A DNA stretch of 64,000 nt from Pseudomonas reidholzensis. GTDB taxonomy: Bacteria > Pseudomonadota > Gammaproteobacteria > Pseudomonadales > Pseudomonadaceae. Shown piece by piece: positions 37,749-46,016 of the stretch; the stretch's first letter is position 1, and each line of letters opens with the position of its first letter. Location: positions 1 to 64,000 of the forward strand of contig NZ_UNOZ01000023.1 of NCBI RefSeq assembly GCF_900536025.1. Direction: 5' to 3'. Made by a program: the position numbers and the translations under genes. Under the pieces are notes generated by a model. The model was not told where the DNA came from, searched no databases, and saw only the letters and a program-made list of their open reading frames with translations.

Positions 37749-38741
37749 TTAGGAGGCGATTCGAATGCCGTTTGCAGCGTACTTCTTCTTAAGCGCCAAA
37801 TCGATCTCGGCTACGTACTTCTCAGGAGTCATGCTGCAGGGTTCGCCCATCAGATGGTAAACCGCGGTTACCGTCTCCGCGCGGACTTTTTGATTGCTGA
37901 CTATCTGAATTACCAGTTGAAGGTTCGACGGTTTGCGAAAATCATCCAACAACTCGATCTGACCCTGTAGCTGACGTTCGATTGTCTCTAGGGTTGCCAC
38001 TTGGCTCAGGGCAGCTTCCGCATGCTCCAATTCCAATTGGCTCAACCGAGCTTTGACGGGAATAGCCTCCAGCTGGCGGCGAAGCTTCAAAAGCGTTTCC
38101 AGATACAACTGCTGATCCAGTTGTTGCCACACCCCAAGGCCTTTGAACATACCGAAGGAGTGCGCATACCAGCTCCGCTCCTCATATGGCCTACCCTTTT
38201 CGTCCTTCCCCTTCTTGATGAGCAGGTACTCCCAAGACACCTCCAACGCATTCCGCTTCCAACGATCGAGCAAAGCACCACCTACTGCGGTGGGAAGGGT
38301 TGTGAGAATCAGACTGGCCTTGCTGTGTAGAGCTCTGAACTTAATGCTCGCAGCACGGACCCGGCCTATTAGGTCCTCCCGGTGTTTAAGCATTGCTTCG
38401 ACCTTGTGCCGGCGGATGTTCTGCCGTTCGGTGGCGCTCAGCTTTTTGAACTCCCCTCTGACCTGCTCGTCATCAAGTCCAAGGTGGTTCAGCGCGCAGC
38501 AATTCCCTATCAGCACCTTAGAATCGTCGTGCAACTCGACAACGAAGCCATGCTGATGCAGTTGGGAGCAGCGTTTTCCGTTCTTCTGGTACTGGCAGCT
38601 AGCCTCAGGCCGAATTAGGCGGTAGGGCCGCAGCGGGTTTCTGTATTGCCCCTTCGTGAGGGTGCAGCCTGAGGCGATCTCGTACAGAGATGACAGCTCC
38701 TCGAGTGTTCTGATTTCCACAGTGTTATTAGGGGGGGGCAT
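37749..38741 (-). CDS. Unrecognised protein with Cys/His cluster and coiled-coil half
   Basis: This 330-residue protein is not one I recognise. Residues ~50-90 hold a likely zinc cluster: CQYQKNGKRC, then HQH, then GNCCALNHLG. The C-terminal part (about 200-270) is rich in Leu, Glu and Gln and looks helical or coiled-coil. Codon use is less GC-rich than the neighbours. The ATG at 38741 follows AGGA; a GTG one codon earlier is also possible. Codons 2-4 form a run of eight C (38731-38738), a possible slippage site. It is divergent from the next two island genes. Confidence 0.6.
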   Translation of the reverse strand: MPPPNNTVEIRTLEELSSLYEIASGCTLTKGQYRNPLRPYRLIRPEASCQYQKNGKRCSQLHQHGFVVELHDDSKVLIGNCCALNHLGLDDEQVRGEFKKLSATERQNIRRHKVEAMLKHREDLIGRVRAASIKFRALHSKASLILTTLPTAVGGALLDRWKRNALEVSWEYLLIKKGKDEKGRPYEERSWYAHSFGMFKGLGVWQQLDQQLYLETLLKLRRQLEAIPVKARLSQLELEHAEAALSQVATLETIERQLQGQIELLDDFRKPSNLQLVIQIVSNQKVRAETVTAVYHLMGEPCSMTPEKYVAEIDLALKKKYAANGIRIAS

Positions 38742-38744
38742 CAC

Positions 38745-39113
38745 GTCTTCCTGCTGGGCCAGTCGTCCATAGAACTGTACATTAACCCAGTAATCTCACA
38801 ATAACATCATCTTGTAGGATTTACGGTTGTCCTTGGCCTGTCGTACCTTCCGGTACGAGAGATCATGATCTGAGAGAGGAAGGTCCACAGCACGATAGCC
38901 CGACTCCAATCCCCAGCCAACGCAAACAATTGTTTTTAGGCTTCATCCCAGCCCAAAAAGCAGAGATATTCTGGCGTTGACCTGCCGTCTACAGTCAGGC
39001 CATTCACCTGACCGTCGATCGAGATAGGCCCACACGAAAACCTAAGGAACATGTCTAGTTCCGCATCTCGATGCCGATAAGGATATGAGATCAGCAAAAT
39101 TTGAGGATTTTTT
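38745..39113. promoter_or_regulatory. Divergent intergenic region in the island
   Basis: This 369-bp gap separates divergent genes and should contain both promoters. A TCGTACC...GGTACGA palindrome lies at about 38843-38860. A 79-codon minus-strand frame (38936-39175) overlaps the next gene and is not supported. Confidence 0.35.
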
Positions 39114-39539
39114 ATGGCTTTTGGTTCGCTGGATACCCAGGCCCTTGAGGCAGCACGAGTGGCGGGCATCCGCACGGAAAATGTCGATCACAAAGACTCA
39201 ACGCACGTTGTGATTACTTTGACCTGTCCTCGCAACCCTGATACCCCAGAGCCGGCAAAGGTCCTAGCACGGGCGATTGAGGCTTCAGATAGGTTCATGG
39301 AAAATGTGACTGTATGCGTTCTGGTCGAAGGGCCAGCGCCGGTACCACCCTTCATTCAAGAGTCCATCGAATACCTCAAAGGGTATCCAGTCAAGCTCAT
39401 CATCGTATGTGATGGCGCAACTACGCATGCGCCAGGAGCTTTGCTTGATGAAATTCTGTGCAAGAAAGTTAACGAGCTCCTTCCAGGTGGCGCGATGTGG
39501 CACCCGCTTGCTGACTTGCCTGTGTGGGAGAATCCATAG
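39114..39539 (+). CDS. Unrecognised 141-residue protein
   Basis: This protein looks like a small soluble alpha/beta domain: a strand-like stretch VTVCVLVEG, a helix and a second strand VKLIIVCDG, then a C-terminal helix. No motif of a known enzyme family is evident, and there is no signal peptide or membrane segment. The ATG follows GAGG by seven bases. It is less GC-rich than core genes and sits in the accessory island between two other orphan genes; the 526-bp gap after it argues against a simple operon with the membrane protein downstream. Confidence 0.6.
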   Translation: MAFGSLDTQALEAARVAGIRTENVDHKDSTHVVITLTCPRNPDTPEPAKVLARAIEASDRFMENVTVCVLVEGPAPVPPFIQESIEYLKGYPVKLIIVCDGATTHAPGALLDEILCKKVNELLPGGAMWHPLADLPVWENP

Positions 39540-40065
39540 GGTCCCCAATCAGCTCGGCGCACGCTGAACGATCACAAAGTCCTTACAACCCAGATGCCTA
39601 TCACTCCGACACCGTGTGGTGGGCCTGGCTTGAATTGGAGGCTATCTCCGGTCCGACCCGTACAAATTTGACGGAGACGGAGTGACATCAGCATCGGCTG
39701 CCGGACGAGTGCGCAAAGAGGCCAAGGCTTCTTCGACCATCATCTCGGGCGTCTGGGGAGTTAGGTTCACTAGGATTCCAATCTCGCAGAAACTGGATCT
39801 ACGTCCTCAAGGGGGCCCAGGATGGTGAAAGACCACGTTCTTCCTGCGTCTTTACTCCTTGCCGCTGGCTGGATATTGCTTATACGACAAAGTGCCGCTT
39901 CCGATTCCTGTCGATTTTGAGCTGGTTCAAAGGCGGTTACGTCAGCGCGAGCAACTAACTGATAACTAGGATTCAGAACGCTCGCCAATGAACTGCCCGC
40001 CCTCAAGGCGTTCGCTGGAGAGTCGCCGGGGTATACCACTCAAGAAAAATCTCTTAAGGATAATC
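39540..40065. other. Island gap, 526 bp, no supported gene
   Basis: A ~50-codon open stretch on the plus strand (about 39640-39800) looks protein-like but lacks a start and ribosome site, so it may be a decayed gene fragment. Nothing else is recognisable. The promoter of the following membrane-protein gene should be at its right end. Confidence 0.3.
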
Positions 40066-41763
40066 ATGGTGATAGAGAAGTGCTATGCGGCTGTGTGCTT
40101 CATCCCGCTTGATCCGAACGAATCTAAGTTTTTCGGCTTTTCGGAGTTTCTCGCCGGTCTTGCTCTCATGGTTCTTGCCTGGACAATCGGCGACGTGCGC
40201 TACCGCTTTCGCGTGCAAACCGCCCCGATTCCGCTCCAACGTTTCACCTTCTACGTGGTTGCTATCGTGGGTGTACTCACCTTGTTGACCGACCTATGGC
40301 GCGCTCAAGGATGGCTCGTGCCCCAAGGTGATTTGTTTACTCCACCCTTATGGCAGGCCTTCCTCGCAGTGGGCTTCCTCATTACATTCCTGACTTGGGC
40401 ATGGTTCGCCTTTATCAGACCCCCAATATTCGGGAAGCGGAATGCCAAACGCTATGCGCAGACTTTATATCGACATATTCTGAAGGGTGATCTGACAGAA
40501 CTGTCTGTGGTCGCAGACGAGCTCATGCACTCTGCCAAAGCGCTAGTTCACTATGCGAGCGATCGAAAAGCACTACGAAATCATCGTCGAAAATCGGATG
40601 AAAGCGAGTCAACGCCGGACTTTCCTAAAGTCGAAGCCTATGCGAATGACATTCTACTTCTTATAGCCGACAAGCGACTTTGCCGTGTAATAGTTGAATC
40701 CTCATCGGGAACTGCACTGGCGATTTTTGAAGAGATGGGTGAGACAAAAAAATATGATATCCAGGTCGAAATCTTCGCCCGAAATATCGTGAGAGAAGCG
40801 CTACTGAACACAAACTCGTTTCTCTATCACGAAGCAATGGGATATGACTCAGGATTGATCGGATACCACAAGCCCCTAACCCAAGCGATGTTCGGAAACT
40901 ATACAATGGTCGACACCATTAGGACACTACTTGACCCAGACACCGTGGGGAAACGGAAATGGACCGTCGAACAGTGGGAGGCCTACTGCAGGCTGGTTTT
41001 GATTACCCTCCGCGACTATGTGAAGAAACCGTACTGGAACCACCCTACTCCCCTTTTGCGGGCCAAGGACTACATCGAGAGCGCCGCTTCCGGCTTGTAC
41101 AAGTTGAACGCGGTAGCCAATACGTGGGAAACCGATGCCGCACAGTGCCTCCGGGTAGTCATCGATTTCATTAAACATGCAGTTGAAATTCTGGATAAAA
41201 AGGGAAAACCCAACCACGTTCGCCTTCGAGTGAGAACGGAGCATGGCCACCCACGTGAGTCGCTCTACGATGACATTGCCAGCATGATTTTCGAGGTTAT
41301 TTTTCACGCCTCGTCTGTTATTTCTCCGCAGTGGGAGTGTTGGTCCATACAGCACAATACCATTTGGGGGCCGATTACACGCGGACTCAATGGCCCCGGT
41401 GGGCAAGTTATAAAATTTAAGCTGCGTCGGCTTTTGTATGACGAGATCACCGAGATGACTCGCTTCGCTAATTTTAAAGGGGCAAAAATCCTCGGATTTT
41501 GTCTGAATGTGATGGGCCTGAAAGTCCACGAGGGTGATTTTGACAAGGAGAATCGGCCTTTACATAAGGCGATTCTTGGCTGGACGAGGATGCATTACGT
41601 CTGGCTGCATATTAATACCCCCCGCGTAGCTGAAGCCTGCCTTGTGGACGGCATCACTTACGATGCGGAGAACCTTCAACTGGTGAAAACCTATGCAGCG
41701 GACGGCCTTCGACGCGAGCCGAGTTATGTCCGCATGGAGCTAGAACCCGCAAAACCAGCTTAA
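40066..41763 (+). CDS. Unrecognised membrane protein with large cytoplasmic domain
   Basis: This 565-residue protein has three hydrophobic segments in the first ~130 residues (FSEFLAGLALMVLAWTIGDV, FTFYVVAIVGVLTLLTDLW, WQAFLAVGFLITFLTWAWFAF) followed by about 430 soluble, mostly helical residues with many charged and aromatic positions. I see no P-loop, nuclease, TIR or protease motif. The ATG at 40066 with AAGGA six bases upstream is preferred over the longer frame from 39988. Codon use is less GC-rich than core genes. The membrane anchor plus large effector-like domain in an island is compatible with, but does not prove, a defence role. Confidence 0.65.
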   Translation: MVIEKCYAAVCFIPLDPNESKFFGFSEFLAGLALMVLAWTIGDVRYRFRVQTAPIPLQRFTFYVVAIVGVLTLLTDLWRAQGWLVPQGDLFTPPLWQAFLAVGFLITFLTWAWFAFIRPPIFGKRNAKRYAQTLYRHILKGDLTELSVVADELMHSAKALVHYASDRKALRNHRRKSDESESTPDFPKVEAYANDILLLIADKRLCRVIVESSSGTALAIFEEMGETKKYDIQVEIFARNIVREALLNTNSFLYHEAMGYDSGLIGYHKPLTQAMFGNYTMVDTIRTLLDPDTVGKRKWTVEQWEAYCRLVLITLRDYVKKPYWNHPTPLLRAKDYIESAASGLYKLNAVANTWETDAAQCLRVVIDFIKHAVEILDKKGKPNHVRLRVRTEHGHPRESLYDDIASMIFEVIFHASSVISPQWECWSIQHNTIWGPITRGLNGPGGQVIKFKLRRLLYDEITEMTRFANFKGAKILGFCLNVMGLKVHEGDFDKENRPLHKAILGWTRMHYVWLHINTPRVAEACLVDGITYDAENLQLVKTYAADGLRREPSYVRMELEPAKPA

Positions 41764-42084
41764 AAATGAACGTACGTCCGCCCCTAATTTTGATAGCTAC
41801 CAGTGAGCTGCAGCATTCGGCCGTAAGCTGCCTTTCACGGAAGGCAGTCATGGCTCGATGGCTGCCGGCCACAACTGCCCACCCTGAACATCTTTTCACG
41901 CTCGCAACAACGCACAAAGGTTCGATAATCGCACAGCATCCGCGTAATGCTCTCTACTTGTGCCCCATCTTGCGGCACGCTATTGCCCAGTCAGCAAACA
42001 TTTCCTAGGCGCTGACTGGCCTATCGCTTCGAAGCGCGACGGCCAGGTCGACAATCCATACTCCAGGAAAACCAGGAGCTCGCT
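41764..42084. other. Right edge of the island and promoter of pcaIJ
   Basis: About 320 bp without a gene. A hairpin CAGTCAGC...GCTGACTG lies at about 41990-42022, and CGCTTCGAAGCG follows; either could end island transcription. The final ~60 bp should contain the pcaIJ promoter. A GCCGGCCACAACTGCCC-type segment resembles widespread Pseudomonas intergenic sequences. Confidence 0.35.
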
Positions 42085-42780
42085 TTGATCAACAAAACAT
42101 TTGAGTCCATCGCCAGCGCGGTGGAAGGCATCACCGACGGCTCGACCATCATGGTCGGTGGCTTCGGCACTGCCGGCATGCCGTCTGAACTGATCGATGC
42201 GCTGATCGCGACCGGTAGCCGCGACCTGACCATCATCAGCAACAACGCCGGTAACGGTGAGATCGGCCTGGCCGCCCTGCTCAAGGCGGGCAGCGTGCGC
42301 AAGGTGGTCTGCTCGTTCCCGCGCCAGTCCGACTCCTACGTCTTTGACGAACTGTACCGGGCCGGCAAGATCGAGCTGGAAGTGGTACCGCAAGGCAACC
42401 TGGCCGAGCGTATCCGTGCCGCGGGCTCGGGTATCGGTGCGTTCTTCTCGCCGACCGGCTACGGCACCTTGCTGGCCGAAGGCAAGGAAACCCGCGAGAT
42501 CGATGGCCGCAAGTACGTGCTTGAAATGCCGCTGCACGCCGACTTTGCGCTGATCAAGGCCTACAAGGGTGACCGTTGGGGCAACCTGATCTACCGCAAG
42601 GCCGCCCGCAACTTCGGCCCGATCATGGCCATGGCCGCCAAGACCGCCATCGCCCAGGTCGACCAGATCGTCGAACTCGGTGAACTGGACCCGGAACACA
42701 TCATCACCCCGGGCATTTTCGTGCAGCGCGTTGTCGCCATCTCCGGCGCTGCTGCTTCTTCGATCGCCAACGCTGTCTGA
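42085..42780 (+). CDS. pcaI: 3-oxoadipate CoA-transferase subunit A
   Basis: This 231-residue subunit, with PcaJ, moves CoA from succinyl-CoA to 3-oxoadipate in the last part of the beta-ketoadipate pathway. The class I CoA-transferase signature MVGGFGTAGMPSELIDAL is near residues 22-39, and ISNNAGNGEIGLAALL follows. Sequence closely follows P. putida PcaI as I recall it. The start codon appears to be TTG, with AGGAG seven bases upstream. pcaJ starts eight bases after it. Confidence 0.92.
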   Translation: MINKTFESIASAVEGITDGSTIMVGGFGTAGMPSELIDALIATGSRDLTIISNNAGNGEIGLAALLKAGSVRKVVCSFPRQSDSYVFDELYRAGKIELEVVPQGNLAERIRAAGSGIGAFFSPTGYGTLLAEGKETREIDGRKYVLEMPLHADFALIKAYKGDRWGNLIYRKAARNFGPIMAMAAKTAIAQVDQIVELGELDPEHIITPGIFVQRVVAISGAAASSIANAV

Positions 42781-42788
42781 GGCCTGCC

Positions 42789-43430
42789 ATGACCATCACC
42801 AAAAAGCTTTCCCGTACCGAGATGGCCCAGCGCGTGGCCGCCGATATCCAGGAAGGCGCGTACGTCAACCTGGGCATCGGTGCGCCGACCCTGGTGGCCA
42901 ATTACCTGGGCGACAAGGAAGTGTTCCTGCACAGCGAGAACGGCGTGCTGGGCATGGGCCCAAGCCCCGCTCCGGGTGAGGAAGACGACGACCTGATCAA
43001 CGCCGGCAAGCAGCACGTGACCCTGCTCACCGGCGGTGCCTTCTTCCACCATGCAGACTCCTTCTCGATGATGCGTGGCGGCCATCTGGACATCGCCGTA
43101 CTGGGCGCCTTCCAGGTGTCGGTGAAGGGCGATCTGGCCAACTGGCACACCGGCGCCGAAGGTTCGATCCCGGCCGTAGGCGGCGCGATGGACCTGGCCA
43201 CGGGCGCGCGTCAGGTGTTCGTGATGATGGACCACCTGACCAAGTCCGGCGAAAGCAAGATCGTGCCCGAGTGCACGTACCCCCTGACCGGTATCGGTTG
43301 CGTCAGCCGCATCTACACCGACCTGGCCGTGCTGGAAGTAACGCCCGATGGGCTGAAGGTGTTGGAAATCTGCGCCGACATCGACTTCCAGGCGTTGCAG
43401 GAACTGAGTGGCGTACCGCTGTACCAGTAA
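42789..43430 (+). CDS. pcaJ: 3-oxoadipate CoA-transferase subunit B
   Basis: This 213-residue subunit carries the catalytic Glu in HSENGVLGMGP, which forms the gamma-glutamyl-CoA intermediate, and the GIGAPTLVANYL oxyanion segment. It is co-transcribed with pcaI. Products feed acetyl-CoA and succinyl-CoA to the TCA cycle after PcaF, which is not in this window. The other pca genes are also absent, as the pca genes are dispersed in P. putida. Confidence 0.93.
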   Translation: MTITKKLSRTEMAQRVAADIQEGAYVNLGIGAPTLVANYLGDKEVFLHSENGVLGMGPSPAPGEEDDDLINAGKQHVTLLTGGAFFHHADSFSMMRGGHLDIAVLGAFQVSVKGDLANWHTGAEGSIPAVGGAMDLATGARQVFVMMDHLTKSGESKIVPECTYPLTGIGCVSRIYTDLAVLEVTPDGLKVLEICADIDFQALQELSGVPLYQ

Positions 43431-43583
43431 TCCGCCATACCCGTGTGTATCCGCCTGCCAGCGCAGGGGCCGAGACAGGCCCATCGGCGCTGAGGCGGAA
43501 CATAGGGCCCGCCCGGGCCCTCACTGGCGGCTGGCCGGCATCTTGCTTTAGAGTTGCCGACAAACAACAACGGGCCAGACAGC

Positions 43584-44498
43584 GTGAAATTCCATCAAGT
43601 CAGAGCGCTGGTCGCGATCGATCAATGCGGCAGCATCAACGAAGCGTCGCAGATACTTCACGTCACCCAGCCGGCGCTGAGCCGTTCGATCAAGGACCTT
43701 GAACGCGAACTGGGGCTGACCTTGATGCAGCGCTCCTACAAGGGCATGTCGCTCACCGACGAGGGCCGGCGGATCCTGCGCCACGCCCAGATGGCGGTGG
43801 AGAGCATGCGCCGCCTGCAGATCGAGGCCGACAACATCCATGACACGGCCGTCGGCGAAGTGGCCATCGGCGTCACCTCGCTGACCGCCGTGCTGCCAGG
43901 GTTCGGCGCCTGCATCAGTGACTTCCAGGCGAAAAACCAGCGCGTGCGGATCAAGCTCATCGAGCAACGGCCCAGCCACATCGTCCAGCGCCTGCGCGAC
44001 GGCACGCTGGATTTTGCCCTGACCTCGCAGCAGAACACCCAACGCCTCAACCTCGACTGGGAGGCCCTCGACCGTATCCAGGGCAATGTCTTCTGCAGCC
44101 CGGGCAACCCCCTGCGCCACGCGCGCTCATTGCGACAGTTGCAGTACGCCAACTGGATCAGCCTGGACGCGGTCGGCGATGGGTCGTCGCAGTTCCACCA
44201 GATGTTCGAGGTCAATGACGTGCATCCGCCACAAAACGTCATCGAATGCTCGTCGTTGCTGCTGGCCCTGGGCATGGTGCAAAACGCCAACGCGTTCATG
44301 ACCCTGAGCAACTTCGCCGCGGGCAACACCCTCACCACTGCCCAGACACCGGCGCTGTTCAAGGTCGAGGTCGAGGAGATCATCCCCGAGTACCCGATCT
44401 ACCTGGTCTGCGTCGACCGCCACGCCCTGACCTCACCGGCCAAGGAGCTGTTCCACAACCTCAGCGCCAAGCTGCAGGCCAAGGCGCTGGCCGGCTAG
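43584..44498 (+). CDS. LysR-family transcriptional regulator
   Basis: This 304-residue regulator has the N-terminal helix-turn-helix (GSINEASQILHVTQPALSRSIKDLE) and a C-terminal periplasmic-binding-like effector domain. The GTG at 43584 gives the standard family start KFHQVRALVAI; an earlier TTG at 43554 adds ten unlikely residues. It probably controls the facing porin and/or the MFS-amidohydrolase pair. Its stop overlaps the porin stop in the palindrome CTAG. Confidence 0.88.
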   Translation: MKFHQVRALVAIDQCGSINEASQILHVTQPALSRSIKDLERELGLTLMQRSYKGMSLTDEGRRILRHAQMAVESMRRLQIEADNIHDTAVGEVAIGVTSLTAVLPGFGACISDFQAKNQRVRIKLIEQRPSHIVQRLRDGTLDFALTSQQNTQRLNLDWEALDRIQGNVFCSPGNPLRHARSLRQLQYANWISLDAVGDGSSQFHQMFEVNDVHPPQNVIECSSLLLALGMVQNANAFMTLSNFAAGNTLTTAQTPALFKVEVEEIIPEYPIYLVCVDRHALTSPAKELFHNLSAKLQAKALAG

Positions 44499-45634
44499 AA
44501 GTGGTAGTACATACCGATGGCCAGGTTCTGCGGGTCGTCACCGGCCTGCTCGAGCGGGATACCGGCATAGCTGATGGCTGATCGCGGGCGGTTGTCGATC
44601 AGTGCGATTCGCCCGTAAATGGCCCAGCCGGGCCGCAGGAAATGGTCATAGCCGAGCATCACGCCGAAGGCATCCTGGTCACCGAACTGGATGTCGCGCT
44701 TGACCAGCGCCAGACGCGCGACATCGGCTTTACCCACCGGCGCTGAGAGGCCCAGGGTCCAGGCGTCAAGGCTCGGCGTGGCGTGATAGTCCACTTCCTG
44801 ACGCTGCCAGGTGAGGCTGGCCGCGACCGGCCCGAAGTCGTGGAACACCGAGGCGCTCTTGAAATAATTGTGCGTCTGACGCGGGCCCTGCTCGTCGCCC
44901 CACGGGTCACTCAGGTAGTCATTGAACGAGCCCAGGAGCATCCACCGGGCATTGCTGTACTGCACGCTGATGCCTTTGCCGCGCAGGGTCTTGCCGCCAC
45001 TGGCGGTGTCGTTGAGGCCAAAGCTCAAGGCGCTGCCAACACTGAAGCCGGCGAACTTGGGCGTGGTGTAGGCCAGGGTATGCTTGGGGCGCATGTCCAG
45101 GTAATAAGCGCCTTTGCCACTGGGCGGGCTGGTGAGGTAGGTGTAAGGCGAGCCATAGGTGGCCAGGAACGGGTCGGCGAAGGTCGGCGTACCCATGCCG
45201 TAGGTCTTGCCGAACTCCAGCTTGCCGTAGCTGCGCGAACGCAGCGCGACCACGGCCAGGCGCAATGCGCCGACCTGTTTCCAGTGCTCGCCCAAGGCCT
45301 GGCCATTGAGGTTGAAGCCTTCTTCGACATCCATCTCCAGCACCGTGTCCGCCGCGACCGCCTTGCGCATATACAGCCCGAGCTTGTTGGTCCAGGCGCC
45401 GCCGCCGGCCAGTTTGTAACCGCTGTAATGGCCTGAGTCCTGGTAATTGACGAACGCATCGAGCGTGCCATAGAGCTTCAGCGTGTCGTCGTAGCCCTTG
45501 TCCACGTTGTAGTGACCGAACCCCGAGGCCACCCGACCGATCGAGGGGAAGCCCTCGGCCAGCGTGGCGGGCGGCACGCCAAGCCCGAGGAGGATGACGG
45601 CCAGTGATCCATTGCGCATAGCGAACGCTCCCAT
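44495..45634 (-). CDS. Outer-membrane porin (gram-negative porin family)
   Basis: This 379-residue protein has a signal peptide (GSLAVILLGLGVPPATLAEG) and alternating beta-strand pattern ending in the aromatic terminus MYYHF, as needed for barrel assembly. Segments such as LEFGKTYGMGTP and GKGISVQYSNARW resemble general-porin family proteins of catabolic clusters. The ATG at 45634 follows GGAGAG. It is divergent from the MFS transporter and probably takes up the same compound through the outer membrane. Confidence 0.8.
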   Translation of the reverse strand: MGAFAMRNGSLAVILLGLGVPPATLAEGFPSIGRVASGFGHYNVDKGYDDTLKLYGTLDAFVNYQDSGHYSGYKLAGGGAWTNKLGLYMRKAVAADTVLEMDVEEGFNLNGQALGEHWKQVGALRLAVVALRSRSYGKLEFGKTYGMGTPTFADPFLATYGSPYTYLTSPPSGKGAYYLDMRPKHTLAYTTPKFAGFSVGSALSFGLNDTASGGKTLRGKGISVQYSNARWMLLGSFNDYLSDPWGDEQGPRQTHNYFKSASVFHDFGPVAASLTWQRQEVDYHATPSLDAWTLGLSAPVGKADVARLALVKRDIQFGDQDAFGVMLGYDHFLRPGWAIYGRIALIDNRPRSAISYAGIPLEQAGDDPQNLAIGMYYHF

Positions 45635-46016
45635 TGCGGACTCTCCGTGAACGTGGGTATGGGTTCGCAGCCTCCCTGAAAATAAATCGCCGCCCAAATC
45701 GCCATTTTCGCAAGGCTATGCCTGTTTGCTAATTTGCCCGCCGGAGCCGAGGTAGCGTGTGCCGGGTGCCTGCCAACGTCGCAGAAATAAACGCGCGGGC
45801 GCCTGCATGGCGCAATGCGCGTTGCTGCGCTGGGACGCAAACTTGGTCAGCGATCGCCCATTCGCGCGCCTTTCTGCACAGCTGTGGTGCAATAACCGGC
45901 CGCAGAGGCGCGAGTTAATTAACCGTTGGTAATGTGCTTGCGAAAAGCGCAAGTGATTGATCGCCCGGCTTGCCCGATAGTTTGCCCACAACGCAAATGA
46001 CTCGGAGAGAGCCCGC
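45635..46016. promoter_or_regulatory. Divergent promoter region between porin and MFS genes
   Basis: This 382-bp gap holds promoters for both directions and is a likely LysR target. I did not find a defensible operator palindrome; the TACC-N4-GGTA motif of the neighbouring regulon is absent. Confidence 0.4.

Noticed and set aside
38936-39175. A 79-codon minus-strand frame whose end looks protein-like
   Set aside because: It overlaps the start of the better supported 141-residue gene and has no good start; it could be a gene remnant but evidence is too thin.
41766-42008. An 80-codon frame after the membrane-protein gene
   Set aside because: It runs through a sequence resembling common Pseudomonas intergenic repeats and lacks a ribosome site.
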